The notes under the pieces: model-generated
What the model was told of the DNA's origin: nothing
The model's input: the letters and a program-made list of their open reading frames with translations, nothing else
Database searches by the model: none
From: Variovorax sp. KBW07
GTDB taxonomy: Bacteria; Pseudomonadota; Gammaproteobacteria; Burkholderiales; Burkholderiaceae_C
Direction of reading: 5' to 3'
DNA: 64,000 nucleotides
Assembly (NCBI RefSeq): GCF_003852515.1
Contig: NZ_QAJK01000037.1
Location: 1 to 64,000 of the forward strand
Shown here: positions 7,437 through 16,931 of the stretch, one piece after another
Numbering within the stretch: position 1 is the first letter of the stretch
How the letters are laid out: each line of letters starts with the position of its first letter
Translations under genes and position numbers: made by a program

Positions 7437-9512
7437 TCAAGGCGTGAAGGTGTCGCCCAGCACGATGCCTTCACGGCGCGGGTCCGCGCCGCCGGTCAAC
7501 ACCGGTTTGCCGCCCACGTTGGTACGGATGATGGTGCTCACGCCACTCGATTGCGGAGTTACCGACACCACTGTGTGACCCAGTGCGATCAGCCCCTTCA
7601 CCAGCGGATCGTTGGCGCCTCCGTTGGTCGCATCGATGCTCGGATGCTCGCCGCCCACGTTGGTCATCGAGGCGGTGGAGGTGGGCGTCGGCTTGCTGTT
7701 GGAGGCGCCGAAGTCGACCAGCGACGTGGCTTGCTGGGCATCGAGGCCCCAGTCGAGCGCACCGACCAGCGTCTTCACCACGTACTGGATGATCGTGCCG
7801 CCACCCGGCGAGCCGGTGCCCATCACGAACTCGCCCATGCTGCCATCGGCGTTCTTCTTGAACACCAGCGTCGGCGCCATCGTGCTGCGTGGGCGCTTGC
7901 CAGGGGCGACACGGTTGGCGAACTTGACGTTCGGAGTCACCGAGGTGTCGATGGGGTCGCGCGCAAAGTCGGTCAATTGGTTGTTCAGCAGGAACCCCTG
8001 CGTCATGTGGAACGAACCCATGCTGGCCTCCACCGTCGTCGTCATCACGACCACGTTGCCTTGCTTGTCGACGATGGTGAAGTGCGTGGTGCCGTGCTCT
8101 TCAGTCTTGTCGATGCCCAGCGGCACGTCGCCCAGGTTGCCGGCCTCGGCCAGGCCCATGCTCTTCGTCAGGCTGATGAGGCTGGCGCGGCCTTGCAGGT
8201 AGGGCTTGTTGATCAGCGAGTCCGGGCTTCCGCCGGGCAGGGGAACGAAGTCGGTGTCGGCCACGTACTTGTCGCGGTCGGCGTAGGCCAGGCGCTCGGC
8301 CTCGCTCACCAGATGCACGCCCATCACGGTCGGCTTGCCGCCTTCAAGGTCGATGGCGGTCGGCTTGTACAGGCCCAGGTTGAAGGTCTCCAGGATGCCC
8401 AGGGTCGCCACTACCGCGATGCCGCCAGAGGACGGCGGAGACATGCTGCACACGTGGTAGTCGCGGTAGGTGCCGCACACCGGGGCGCGGCGCTTGGCCT
8501 TGTAGTTGGCCATGTCGGTCAGCGTGGTCTTGCCGGGGGTGATGGCCGAGCCGTCGACGGCGGCGGTGACGCCGATCTTGGCGACGATGCCCTTGGCGAT
8601 TTCGCCCGTGTAGAAGGCGTCGGCGCCCTGCGTGGCGATGGTGCTCAGCGTCCTGGCATAGGCCGGGTTCGTGAGCCTGGTGCCCAGTGCCTTGGGCGTG
8701 CCGTCGGCGTTGAAGAAATAGGCAGTGGCTTCGGCATCGCGCTTCAGGTTGGCTTCGGACGTGGCAATGGCGGTTGCCATGCGCCCGCCGATCGGAAAGC
8801 CGTCGGAGGCCAGCTTGATGCCGTAGCCGAACAGGTCTTTCCAGGGCAGCTTGCCGTGGTCCTGGTAGGCCAGGTCGAGCATGCGTACCGCACCCGGCGT
8901 GCCAATGGCGCGGCCGCTGGCCTGTCGCGGCGACGTTGGTTTGGGCGACGTCTTGTCGCTGACATCGTCCACGTAGAGCAGGTAGTTCTCGGTGGCCGCG
9001 GCGGGCGCGGTCTCGCGGCCGTCGTAGGCCTGCACTTTCTTGGTCGCGGCGTCGTAATGGAGCATGAAGGCGCCGCCACCCAGTCCGCTCGATTGCGGCT
9101 CGACCAGGCCGAGCACCGCTTGCACCGCCACCGCCGCGTCGACGGCGCTGCCGCCGGCCTTGAGGACGTCGCAGCCGGCACGCGTGGCCAGTGGGTGGTT
9201 CGCCACCACCATGTAGTTCTTGGCGTAGACCAGCTTGTGGCCGGGCACGTAGCCCGAAGCCGGCTCCGGCGCGGCCGGATCGCCCGGATCACCGGAGCCG
9301 ACGACCACGGACGCGCTGGTGGTCGGTATCTGGCAACCGTTGTCGGCGGCGGGTGGTGGGGGCTGGTTGGCCGCATTGATCGCGGCGATGGTCGCGAGCA
9401 GCGCCGCGGCATCGCGTGCGTCGTTGTTGGCGCCGCCACCGCAGCCGGCCATGGTCAACGAGAGCGCGAGGGGTGTCAGCGCCAGCCACACGCGGGCGGA
9501 GTTTTTCTGCAT
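7437..9512 (-). CDS. ggt: Gamma-glutamyltransferase, predicted lipoprotein
   Basis: 691-aa proenzyme that cleaves gamma-glutamyl bonds of glutathione and related peptides. The autoprocessing site and nucleophile Thr lie in EEHGTTHFTIVD, and the small-subunit motif GTGSPGGGTIIQYV follows. The N terminus MQKNSARVWLALTPL ends in LTMAGC, a lipobox-like site, followed by a Gly/Asn linker; most bacterial GGTs have an ordinary signal peptide instead. The start at 9512 was chosen for this signal; the frame is open further upstream. Monocistronic, with uvrC starting divergently. Confidence 0.93.
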   Translation of the reverse strand: MQKNSARVWLALTPLALSLTMAGCGGGANNDARDAAALLATIAAINAANQPPPPAADNGCQIPTTSASVVVGSGDPGDPAAPEPASGYVPGHKLVYAKNYMVVANHPLATRAGCDVLKAGGSAVDAAVAVQAVLGLVEPQSSGLGGGAFMLHYDAATKKVQAYDGRETAPAAATENYLLYVDDVSDKTSPKPTSPRQASGRAIGTPGAVRMLDLAYQDHGKLPWKDLFGYGIKLASDGFPIGGRMATAIATSEANLKRDAEATAYFFNADGTPKALGTRLTNPAYARTLSTIATQGADAFYTGEIAKGIVAKIGVTAAVDGSAITPGKTTLTDMANYKAKRRAPVCGTYRDYHVCSMSPPSSGGIAVVATLGILETFNLGLYKPTAIDLEGGKPTVMGVHLVSEAERLAYADRDKYVADTDFVPLPGGSPDSLINKPYLQGRASLISLTKSMGLAEAGNLGDVPLGIDKTEEHGTTHFTIVDKQGNVVVMTTTVEASMGSFHMTQGFLLNNQLTDFARDPIDTSVTPNVKFANRVAPGKRPRSTMAPTLVFKKNADGSMGEFVMGTGSPGGGTIIQYVVKTLVGALDWGLDAQQATSLVDFGASNSKPTPTSTASMTNVGGEHPSIDATNGGANDPLVKGLIALGHTVVSVTPQSSGVSTIIRTNVGGKPVLTGGADPRREGIVLGDTFTP

Positions 9513-9658
9513 GGAGAGTTTTCCCTGATATCTGTGTTTGAAAGACAACGGGCGCTCCTCGCGCCCGTTGCCATCTTCAGCACATTCCGTTCCACCCTCT
9601 GTCGGGGTTTGCGCGGGTGTCGCGGCCGGGTGCCGCGCCGCGCGCCACAATAGCCGCC

Positions 9659-11650
9659 ATGTCAGACGTGCATTCCGATCAACTGCTCAGCGAAGTCGCG
9701 GCCCTGCCGCAACTGCCGGGCGTCTACCGCTATTTCGACGCGGCCGGCGCGGTGCTCTATGTGGGCAAGGCGCGCAACCTCAAGAAGCGGGTTGCCAACT
9801 ACTTCCAGAAGAGTCACGGGGGCACCCGCATCGGTCACATGATCTCGAAGATCGTGCGCATGGAGACCACCGTGGTGCGCTCCGAGGCCGAGGCGCTGCT
9901 GCTTGAAAACAACCTGATCAAGACGCTCAAGCCGCGCTACAACATCCTGTTCCGCGACGACAAGAGCTACCCCTACCTGAAGATCGCGTCGCACGCGTTT
10001 CCGCGACTGGCCTACTACCGGGGCGCGGTCGACAAGAAGCACCGCTACTTCGGGCCGTACCCGAGCGCCTGGGCGGTGAAGGAGTCGATCCTGCTGCTGC
10101 AGAAAGTGTTTCGCCTGCGCACCTGCGAAGACACGGTGTACGCCAACCGCACGCGGCCCTGCCTGCTGTACCAGATCAAGCGATGCAGCGGGCCCTGCGT
10201 CGGCTACATCGCGCCCGAGGCCTACGCACAGGACGTGGCCAGCGCCGAAGCCTTCCTGATGGGCGACACGCAACTGGTGCTGTCCAAGCTCGAACAGCGC
10301 ATGACCACGCACGCCGAGAAGCTCGAGTTCGAGCAGGCGGCCGAGCTGCGCAACCAGATGTCGGCCATCTCGCGCGTGCTGCACCAGCAGTCGATCGAGA
10401 TCGCGTCGGACAAGGACGTCGACATCCTTGCGGTCAAGGTGCAGGGCGGCAAGGCCTGCGTGAACCTGGCGATGGTGCGTGGCGGCCGCCACCTGGGCGA
10501 CCGGCCTTACTTTCCCGTGCACGTGGACGATGCGACGCAGATCCATCATGGCGAACTGGACGACGAAGAAGGCGAGGGCGAGGGCGAAGCCGGTGAGGGG
10601 AACACCGGCCCCGCCGTGGCCGATTCGATCGAGGTGCAGGTGCTCGAGGCCTTCATCGCCCAGCACTACATCGACGTGCCCGTGCCATCGACGCTGGTGC
10701 TGAGCCATCTCGTGGGCCGCGAACTGATCGAGGCCATTTCAGTGCAGGCGGGCTCGCGCGTGACCGCTGTGTTCCAGCCGCGCGAGCAGCGCCGGCACTG
10801 GCTCGAAATGGCCGAGACCAATGCCGGCCTGCAACTGGCCCGGCTGCTGGCCGAAGAAGGCTCGCAACAGGCGCGCACCCGGGCGCTGGCCGACGCGCTC
10901 GAGCTGGCGCCCGACGACCTCGACAACTTCCGCATCGAGTGCTTCGACATTTCGCACACCGCAGGCGAGGCCACGCAGGCGTCGTGCGTGGTGTTCGAGC
11001 ACCACGCGATGCAGAACCGCGAATACCGCCGCTACAACATCGAAGGCATCACGCCCGGCGACGACTACGCCGCCATGCGCCAGGTGCTGCTGCGGCGCTA
11101 CGGCAAGCTGGCCGAGGTGCTGGCCGCCGAAACCGACGCGCCGCCCGTGGGCGATGCCGAAGGCGTGGGCAGCGATGCGCCACCCAAGACCAAGGCCGCG
11201 CGCATGCCCGACCTGGTGCTGGTGGACGGCGGCAAGGGGCAGGTGTCGATGGCGCGCGAAGTGTTCGGCGAACTGGGCCTGGCGCTGTCGCTGATCGTCG
11301 GCGTCGAGAAAGGCGAGGGCCGCAAGGTCGGGCTCGAGGAGCTGGTGTTCGCCGACGGCCGCGAGAAGGTCTACCTGGGCAAGGACTCGGCCGCGCTGAT
11401 GCTGGTCGCGCAGATCCGCGACGAGGCGCACCGCTTCGCCATCACCGGCATGCGCGCCAAGCGCGCCAAGGTGCGCGTGGGCGGCAGCCAGCTCGAAGAC
11501 ATTCCGGGCATCGGTCCGAAGCGCCGTGCCCGGCTGCTCCAGCGCTTCGGCGGCATCCGCGGCGTGGCGGCGGCGAGCGTGGAAGACATCGCGTCGGTCG
11601 AAGGCATTGCCACGGACCTGGCCGAGGAAATCTACAAGGCGCTGCACTGA
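9659..11650 (+). CDS. uvrC: Excinuclease ABC subunit C
   Basis: 663-aa dual-incision nuclease of nucleotide excision repair. In order: GIY-YIG domain ([20 protein letters not shown]) at the N terminus, cysteine-containing linker, UVR helix pair ([15 protein letters not shown]), RNase H-like C-terminal nuclease ([19 protein letters not shown]) and a helix-hairpin-helix ([18 protein letters not shown]). Two family-atypical inserts are visible: an acidic Glu/Gly run near residue 300 and a Pro/Ala-rich loop near 500. pgsA follows 98 bases downstream. Confidence 0.97.
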   Translation: MSDVHSDQLLSEVAALPQLPGVYRYFDAAGAVLYVGKARNLKKRVANYFQKSHGGTRIGHMISKIVRMETTVVRSEAEALLLENNLIKTLKPRYNILFRDDKSYPYLKIASHAFPRLAYYRGAVDKKHRYFGPYPSAWAVKESILLLQKVFRLRTCEDTVYANRTRPCLLYQIKRCSGPCVGYIAPEAYAQDVASAEAFLMGDTQLVLSKLEQRMTTHAEKLEFEQAAELRNQMSAISRVLHQQSIEIASDKDVDILAVKVQGGKACVNLAMVRGGRHLGDRPYFPVHVDDATQIHHGELDDEEGEGEGEAGEGNTGPAVADSIEVQVLEAFIAQHYIDVPVPSTLVLSHLVGRELIEAISVQAGSRVTAVFQPREQRRHWLEMAETNAGLQLARLLAEEGSQQARTRALADALELAPDDLDNFRIECFDISHTAGEATQASCVVFEHHAMQNREYRRYNIEGITPGDDYAAMRQVLLRRYGKLAEVLAAETDAPPVGDAEGVGSDAPPKTKAARMPDLVLVDGGKGQVSMAREVFGELGLALSLIVGVEKGEGRKVGLEELVFADGREKVYLGKDSAALMLVAQIRDEAHRFAITGMRAKRAKVRVGGSQLEDIPGIGPKRRARLLQRFGGIRGVAAASVEDIASVEGIATDLAEEIYKALH

Positions 11651-11748
11651 GGCCTGAGATTCCGGGAGACTGGCGTGCGGGAGACACCCGATGGCCGCTT
11701 CAAATAAGCAGGCCCTGGGGGGTACTCCCACCATGACACAATCAAGCG

Positions 11749-12315
11749 ATGTTCTGGACCCTACCGACCATCATGACCTGGACGCGCATCGTCGCGATCC
11801 CTTTGATCGTCGGCGTGTTCTACCTGCCGATGGCCGAGCCGATGCGCAATTTGATCGCCACGGTCATGTTCATCGTTTTCGCCGCCACCGACTGGCTCGA
11901 CGGCTACCTGGCGCGCAAGCTCAACCAGACCTCGTCCTTCGGCGCCTTCCTCGATCCGGTGGCCGACAAGTTCCTGGTGTGCGCCGCGCTGCTGGTGCTG
12001 GTGCACCTGCAGCGTGCCGACGTGTTCGTGGCGCTCATCATCATCGGCCGCGAGATCGCCATCTCGGCGCTGCGCGAATGGATGGCGCGCATCGGGGCCG
12101 GCAAGAGCGTGGCGGTCCACATGATCGGCAAGGTCAAGACCACCGTGCAGATGGTCGCCATTCCCTTCCTGCTCTATGACGGGCACCTGTTCAAGGTGAT
12201 CGACACCGGCCTGTGGGGCCAGTGGCTGATCTGGATCTCGGCGGTGCTTACCGTCTGGTCGATGGTCTATTACCTGCAGAAGGCCATTCCCGAGATCCGG
12301 GCCCACTCCAAATGA
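11749..12315 (+). CDS. pgsA: CDP-diacylglycerol-glycerol-3-phosphate phosphatidyltransferase
   Basis: 188-aa integral membrane enzyme making phosphatidylglycerophosphate, the committed step to phosphatidylglycerol and cardiolipin. The CDP-alcohol phosphotransferase signature is complete: TDWLDGYLAR followed by GAFLDPVADK. The N terminus MFWTLPTIMTWTRIVAIPL is typical. It follows uvrC, as in many proteobacteria, and its stop codon overlaps the start of the next transporter gene by four bases. Confidence 0.96.
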   Translation: MFWTLPTIMTWTRIVAIPLIVGVFYLPMAEPMRNLIATVMFIVFAATDWLDGYLARKLNQTSSFGAFLDPVADKFLVCAALLVLVHLQRADVFVALIIIGREIAISALREWMARIGAGKSVAVHMIGKVKTTVQMVAIPFLLYDGHLFKVIDTGLWGQWLIWISAVLTVWSMVYYLQKAIPEIRAHSK

Positions 12316-13199
12316 CGGCGGCCGCCTCGGCCCGCAACGCAGGCTGGCTGCGGGCGATGCCGGGGATCTTCGTGCTGATCTGGAGCACGGGTTTCATCGT
12401 CGCGCGCTATGGCATGCCCTATGCGCCACCTCTCAAGTTCCTGGCCGTGCGCTATGCGCTGTCGCTCGTGTGCTTTGGCATCTGGGTTGCACTGGCGCGT
12501 GTCGCCTGGCCGAAGGAGCGTGTGCAGTGGGGGCACCTGGCCGTAACCGGTGTGCTCATGCAGGCCGGCTACCTGGGCGGTGTCTGGGCGGCCGTGCACG
12601 CGGGCATGGGGGCTGGACTGGTGGCGCTGCTGGTCGGCATTCAACCAGTGCTGACCGCGGTGTGGATGTCTTTCAACGGCGGCCGCATTGCCGGGCGTCA
12701 GTGGGCCGGGCTGGCGCTGGGCTTCGCGGGGCTGGTGCTGGTGGTGTCGCGCAAGCTGGGGCAGGGCACCGAGGTCAACCTGTTGACCATGGGGCTCGCG
12801 GTGATGGCGCTGCTGTCGATCACCGCGGGCACGCTGTACCAGAAGCGCTTTGTCGCGCCTTGCGACGTGCGCAGCGCGAGCGCGGTGCAGATGGCGGCTG
12901 CATTGCTGGTCACTCTGCCGTTCGCGGCGATGGAGTCGCAGGGCATCGAGTGGAACCTGCAATCGGGCGGTGCGATGGCCTGGTCGGTGCTGGCGCTGTC
13001 GCTGGGCGGCAGCTCGCTGCTCTATATGTTGATCCAGCGCGGCACGGCCACGGCCGTCACCAGCTTGCTGTACCTCGTGCCGCCCTGCACGGCGGTCATG
13101 GCCTGGTTGCTGTTCGCCGAGCCGATCACGCTGGTGACGCTGCTGGGCATCGGGCTGACCGCCGTTGGCGTGAGCCTCGTGGTGCGCGGCGAGCGCTGA
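12312..13199 (+). CDS. EamA/DMT-family transporter
   Basis: 295-aa inner-membrane protein with about ten hydrophobic helices in two EamA repeats, the drug/metabolite transporter fold (RhaT/YdcZ-like exporters). The ATG overlaps the pgsA stop in ATGA, so translation is coupled and the two are one transcript. Helix 1 has GIFVLIWSTGFIVARYGMPY and the second repeat ends in LYLVPPCTAVMAWLLFAEP. It ends convergently against the LysR gene. Substrate cannot be assigned. Confidence 0.9.
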   Translation: MTAAASARNAGWLRAMPGIFVLIWSTGFIVARYGMPYAPPLKFLAVRYALSLVCFGIWVALARVAWPKERVQWGHLAVTGVLMQAGYLGGVWAAVHAGMGAGLVALLVGIQPVLTAVWMSFNGGRIAGRQWAGLALGFAGLVLVVSRKLGQGTEVNLLTMGLAVMALLSITAGTLYQKRFVAPCDVRSASAVQMAAALLVTLPFAAMESQGIEWNLQSGGAMAWSVLALSLGGSSLLYMLIQRGTATAVTSLLYLVPPCTAVMAWLLFAEPITLVTLLGIGLTAVGVSLVVRGER

Positions 13200-13220
13200 G
13201 CGACAGCGGCCACCGGGCTT

Positions 13221-14180
13221 TCAGCGCGTGCCGGCCTTGCCCGGCTTCCAGGGCTCTCCACGAAACTGCTCCGCCAGGTGATCGACCAGCAGCCGCACGC
13301 GGCGCGGTGTCCGCGGGCGCCAGGGTGCGACCCAGTGGATGTCGGCATCGGGCATGGCGTACTGCGGCAACACGCGCACCAGTTCGCCGCTGGCCAACTG
13401 CGGTGCGATGTCCCAGAGGCTGCGCAACATGATCCCGTGGCCGGCCAGGCACCAGTCGCGCACCATTTCTCCCGAGTTGCTGGTCAGCGGCCCTTGCACC
13501 CGCACGCGCGCCGTGCTGCCGTCGCGCGCGTGGCGCAGCGTCCAGAGCGCGTACTGGCGCTGGCTGGCGTCGCCGTTCTCGCGCGCGACCAGGCCGTCGT
13601 GCAAGGCCAGTGCGTCGACCGTGGCCGGCGTACCACGGCGCTGCAGATAGTCGGGCGAGGCGGCCAGCACGCGCTGGTTGCGCGCGATGCGCCGCGTGAC
13701 CCAATCGGCCGCGCGGCGCTGCTGCACGGCCCACAGCCAGAGCGCGCCGTCGTAGCCTTCGGCGCCGAGGTCGGGCAACTGTTCGGTCAGCGTCAGCTCG
13801 ATCTGCAGGGCGGGGTGCTGCGACTGGAATGCGGCCAGTGCCGGCCCGAGCCAGCGACGGCCGAAGCCGAAGGTCGCGGCCAGGCGGATCGTGCCGACCA
13901 ACTCGTTCTGGCGTTCTCCGAGTTCGCTTTCGAGCGCGGCAAAACCATCGAGCAAAGTTCGCGCATGCAGGCAGACCGCCTCGCCTTCGGAGGTGACGCT
14001 GAGCCGCCGCGTGGTGCGGTCGAACAGGCGCTGTCCCAGCCGGGCTTCGAGCGCGCCGAGCCGCTTGGTGATGACCGAGGGCACGACATCGAGCGTGGCG
14101 GCCGCGCCGGCCAGGCTGCCCTGGTCGCGAATGGCCAGCACCAGCGCCAGGTCGCCACGGTCCATCGACGGAGAATTCAT
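13221..14180 (-). CDS. LysR-family transcriptional regulator
   Basis: 319-aa regulator. The N-terminal winged helix (LVLAIRDQGSLAGAAATLDV, ITKRLGALEARLGQRLFDRT) is at about residues 10-65, followed by the effector-binding periplasmic-protein-like domain. The start at 14180 keeps the normal N terminus; Met at 14165 is an alternative. It is divergent from the hydrolase-dehydrogenase pair, with 70 bases between them, the standard LysR arrangement, so it probably controls that pair in response to its substrate. Confidence 0.93.
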   Translation of the reverse strand: MNSPSMDRGDLALVLAIRDQGSLAGAAATLDVVPSVITKRLGALEARLGQRLFDRTTRRLSVTSEGEAVCLHARTLLDGFAALESELGERQNELVGTIRLAATFGFGRRWLGPALAAFQSQHPALQIELTLTEQLPDLGAEGYDGALWLWAVQQRRAADWVTRRIARNQRVLAASPDYLQRRGTPATVDALALHDGLVARENGDASQRQYALWTLRHARDGSTARVRVQGPLTSNSGEMVRDWCLAGHGIMLRSLWDIAPQLASGELVRVLPQYAMPDADIHWVAPWRPRTPRRVRLLVDHLAEQFRGEPWKPGKAGTR

Positions 14181-14182
14181 GC

Positions 14183-14198
14183 CATATTGGAAAGTATG
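14183..14198. promoter_or_regulatory. Candidate LysR binding site
   Basis: CATA and TATG arms separated by eight bases lie in the short divergent intergenic region, immediately upstream of the LysR start codon. The dyad is AT-rich in an otherwise GC-rich region. Assignment to this regulator is inference. Confidence 0.35.
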
Positions 14199-14250
14199 AA
14201 TTGGTTGATTGTTGCTTGATGATCGAAGGGGCGCAACGCACAATCGCCGC

Positions 14251-15186
14251 GTGACTGCCTCATTTCTTGCTTTTCCCACCTTCGACATCGAGCGCAACGG
14301 CGTGCGTATTCATGGCCGTATCGGCGGTCGCGGCGCGCCCTTGCTGCTGTTGCATGGGCATCCGCAGACGCATGCGATCTGGCACCGCGTGGCGCCGGCG
14401 CTGGCCGAGCGCTTCACCGTGGTCGCGGTGGACCTTCGGGGCTATGGCGATTCGGGCCGGCCGCAAGCCGATGCCGATCATCTGGCGTACAGCAAGCGCG
14501 AAATGGCGCGCGACGCGCTCGCTGCAATGCAGCACCACGGCTTCGAGCGTTTCGGCGTGCTGGCGCATGACCGCGGCGCGCGCGTGGCGCACCGGCTGGC
14601 GGCGGACCATCCGGCAGCGGTCGAGCGCATGCTGCTGCTCGACATCGCGCCCACGCTCGCCATGTACGAGAACACTTCCGAGGCATTTGCCAAGGCTTAC
14701 TGGCACTGGTTCTTCCTGATCCAGCCGCCGCCGTTGCCCGAGGCGCTGATCGCCTCCGACCCGGTGCGCTATGTGCGCAGCGTGATGGGCGGGCGCCATG
14801 CGGGCCTGGCGCCTTTCGCGCCCGAGGTGCTGGCCGAGTACGAGCGCTGTGCCGGCATTCCGGGCACGGCCGAATCCATCTGCGAGGACTACCGCGCCTC
14901 TGCCACCATCGACCTGGCGCACGACCGCGTCGACATTGCCGCCGGCCGGCAGCTCGTGCAGCCGCTGCGCGTGCTGTGGGGCGAGCACGGTGCGGTCGGC
15001 AAGGCCTTCGACGTGCTGGCGCTGTGGCGTGAGCGCGCGGCCGATGTGTCGGGCCATGCGCTGCCTTGCGGCCACTATGTGCCCGAAGAAGCCCCGGTCG
15101 AACTGCTCGCCGAGGCGCTCGCTTTCTTTTCTTCCTCTTCTTCCTCTCTTCCACACCCCGCAGGACAACCCGGAGCCACACCATGA
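14251..15186 (+). CDS. Alpha/beta hydrolase, haloacetate-dehalogenase-like
   Basis: 311-aa alpha/beta hydrolase with a GTG start. The oxyanion region is LLLLHGHPQTHAIW. The nucleophile is Asp107 in AHDRGAR, not serine, with Arg108 and Arg111 beside it; the catalytic acid and base would be Asp131 and His275. His152, Trp153 (in AYWHW) and Tyr214 match the halide-binding residues of fluoroacetate dehalogenase by spacing. This supports a haloacid dehalogenase or related ester hydrolase. The C terminus ends in a serine run and Pro-rich tail. It overlaps the next gene by four bases and is divergent from a LysR gene. Confidence 0.78.
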   Translation: MTASFLAFPTFDIERNGVRIHGRIGGRGAPLLLLHGHPQTHAIWHRVAPALAERFTVVAVDLRGYGDSGRPQADADHLAYSKREMARDALAAMQHHGFERFGVLAHDRGARVAHRLAADHPAAVERMLLLDIAPTLAMYENTSEAFAKAYWHWFFLIQPPPLPEALIASDPVRYVRSVMGGRHAGLAPFAPEVLAEYERCAGIPGTAESICEDYRASATIDLAHDRVDIAAGRQLVQPLRVLWGEHGAVGKAFDVLALWRERAADVSGHALPCGHYVPEEAPVELLAEALAFFSSSSSSLPHPAGQPGATP

Positions 15187-16268
15187 GCACCCAGAGAATT
15201 GCAGTCATCGCCGGCGACGGCATCGGCAAGGAAACCACGCCCGAGGGCCTGCGCGTGCTCGAAGCCGCTGCGCGCAAGTTCAACATCGACCTGAAGTTCG
15301 ACCACTTCGATTTTTCGAGCTGGGACTACTGCGAGAAGCACGGCAAGATGCTGCCCGACAACTGGAAGGACCAGATCGGCGGCCACGACGCCATCTTCTT
15401 CGGCGCGGTCGGCTGGCCAGAGAAGATTCCCGACCACGTGTCGCTGTGGGGCTCGCTGCTGCTGTTCCGCCGCGAGTTCGACCAGTACATCAACCTGCGT
15501 CCCGCGCGCCTGATGCCCGGCATCGTCGCGCCCGTGGTGCGGCGCGACGGCACGCCGCGCCAGCCCGGCGAGATCGACATGTACATCGTGCGCGAGAACA
15601 CCGAGGGCGAATACTCGAGCATCGGCGGGCGCATGTACGAAGGCACGCCGCGCGAGATCGTGGTGCAGGAAACCGTGATGTCGCGCATTGGCGTCGACCG
15701 CGTGCTGAAGTTCGCCTTCGAGCTCGCGCAGTCGCGGCCCAAGAAGCACCTGACCAGCGCCACCAAGTCGAACGGCATCTCGATCACCATGCCCTACTGG
15801 GACGAGCGCGTGGCCGAAATGGCCAAGAGCTACGCGGGCGTGAAGCTCGACAAGTTCCACATCGACATCCTTACGGCGCACTTCGTGCAACGCCCCGACT
15901 TCTTCGACGTGGTGGTGGCGAGCAACCTGTTCGGCGACATCCTGTCGGACCTGGGCCCAGCCTGCACCGGCACCATCGGCATCGCGCCGAGCGCCAACCT
16001 CAACCCCGAGCGCACCACGCCTTCGCTGTTCGAGCCGGTGCACGGCTCGGCCCCCGACATCGCCGGCAAGGGCATCGCCAACCCGATCGGGCAGATCTGG
16101 TGCGGCGCCATGATGCTGGAGTTCCTGGGCCACAAGCAGGCCCATGACGCGATCCTGTCGACCATCGAAAAGGTGCTCGCGCCCCAAAGCGGCGCACCCC
16201 GCACCCCGGATATCGGTGGGACCGCAAGCACCTCCGACCTTGGCAAGGCAATCGCCGAGGCGCTTTGA
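15183..16268 (+). CDS. Tartrate / D-malate dehydrogenase (TtuC type)
   Basis: 361-aa NAD-dependent decarboxylating dehydrogenase of the isocitrate/isopropylmalate family. MSTQRIAVIAGDGIGKETTP at the N terminus, the substrate loop INLRPARLMPGI, YIVRENTEGEYSS, and the metal-binding Asp of GDILSDLGPACTGTIG are visible. The YCEKHGKMLPDNW segment is of the tartrate dehydrogenase subfamily (which also oxidises D-malate and makes D-glycerate from tartrate). It is coupled to the upstream hydrolase by an ATGA overlap, so the two may form one hydroxy- or halo-acid pathway. Confidence 0.9.
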   Translation: MSTQRIAVIAGDGIGKETTPEGLRVLEAAARKFNIDLKFDHFDFSSWDYCEKHGKMLPDNWKDQIGGHDAIFFGAVGWPEKIPDHVSLWGSLLLFRREFDQYINLRPARLMPGIVAPVVRRDGTPRQPGEIDMYIVRENTEGEYSSIGGRMYEGTPREIVVQETVMSRIGVDRVLKFAFELAQSRPKKHLTSATKSNGISITMPYWDERVAEMAKSYAGVKLDKFHIDILTAHFVQRPDFFDVVVASNLFGDILSDLGPACTGTIGIAPSANLNPERTTPSLFEPVHGSAPDIAGKGIANPIGQIWCGAMMLEFLGHKQAHDAILSTIEKVLAPQSGAPRTPDIGGTASTSDLGKAIAEAL

Positions 16269-16333
16269 AAAGTCCGGTCGTCAAACGCCCCTAAAATCGC
16301 GCGCTCCGCTGATCTGCAAGGCCTCGTGTCTTA

Positions 16334-16362
16334 TTGACACCCTGCAGACCAGTGGTTGTAAT
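16334..16362 (+). promoter_or_regulatory. Sigma-70 promoter of hupB
   Basis: TTGACA (16334-16339), a 17-base spacer and TGTAAT (16357-16362), a near-consensus promoter about 115 bases before the HU start codon, fitting an abundant protein. Confidence 0.7.
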
Positions 16363-16478
16363 CCTCGCTGGCAGTGCGCTGCCGAGGCGTCAGCCCTGCC
16401 AGGCTCTTGAGTCGCACCGTTTGCGGCCAAGTCGCAGCTGACGGAAGCCGACCAACTTTTTTTCTACAAGGGGCCCTT

Positions 16479-16751
16479 GTGAACAAGACCGAACTGATTG
16501 AGCACATCGCAAAAAACGCCGATATTTCCAAAGCTGCAGCCACGCGTGCGCTCGAATCCACCATTGGCGCCATTCGCACCACGCTCAAGAAGGGCGGCTC
16601 CGTTTCGCTCGTCGGTTTCGGTACTTTCGCAGTAGGTAAACGTGCCGCCCGTACGGGCCGCAATCCGCGCACCGGCGACGCGATTAAAATCAAGGCAGCC
16701 AAGATCCCGAAGTTCCGTCCAGGCAAGGCGTTGAAGGACGCCCTCAACTAA
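16479..16751 (+). CDS. hupB: DNA-binding protein HU, beta type
   Basis: 90-aa histone-like protein that bends and compacts DNA. Starts with GTG at 16479 behind AAGGGG; the product [20 protein letters not shown] matches HU exactly in length and start. The DNA-contact arm [17 protein letters not shown] is complete. tRNA-Val and ppiD follow on the same strand, an order conserved in Burkholderiales. Confidence 0.97.
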   Translation: MNKTELIEHIAKNADISKAAATRALESTIGAIRTTLKKGGSVSLVGFGTFAVGKRAARTGRNPRTGDAIKIKAAKIPKFRPGKALKDALN

Positions 16752-16780
16752 GACGTTAGACTCGGAGAGTATTCCCGGTG

Positions 16781-16856
16781 GGGTGCTTAGCTCAGTTGGT
16801 AGAGCGGCGCCCTTACAAGGCGTAGGTCGGGGGTTCGAGCCCCTCAGCACCCACCA
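16781..16856 (+). tRNA. tRNA-Val (anticodon TAC)
   Basis: 76-base cloverleaf with encoded CCA. Acceptor arms GGGTGCT and AGCACCC pair fully, the anticodon loop CTTACAA carries TAC at 16814-16816, and the T arm GGGGGTTCGAGCCCC is intact. It lies 29 bases after hupB and is followed by a terminator. Confidence 0.97.
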
Positions 16857-16868
16857 CCACCCGATGCA

Positions 16869-16894
16869 AAGGCGAACACCAGTTCGCCTTTTTT
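16869..16894 (+). terminator. Terminator after tRNA-Val
   Basis: Nine-base stem AAGGCGAAC / GTTCGCCTT with a four-base loop and a T run (16889-16894). Confidence 0.9.
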
Positions 16895-16931
16895 ATTGCC
16901 GTCCGACAGCCGTCGAAAAGAGTGTTCAAGC

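Noticed and set aside
7551-9653. 700-codon open frame antisense to ggt
   Set aside because: Its product is a His/Arg/Gly-rich low-complexity shadow typical of high-GC antisense frames; ggt is clearly the real gene.
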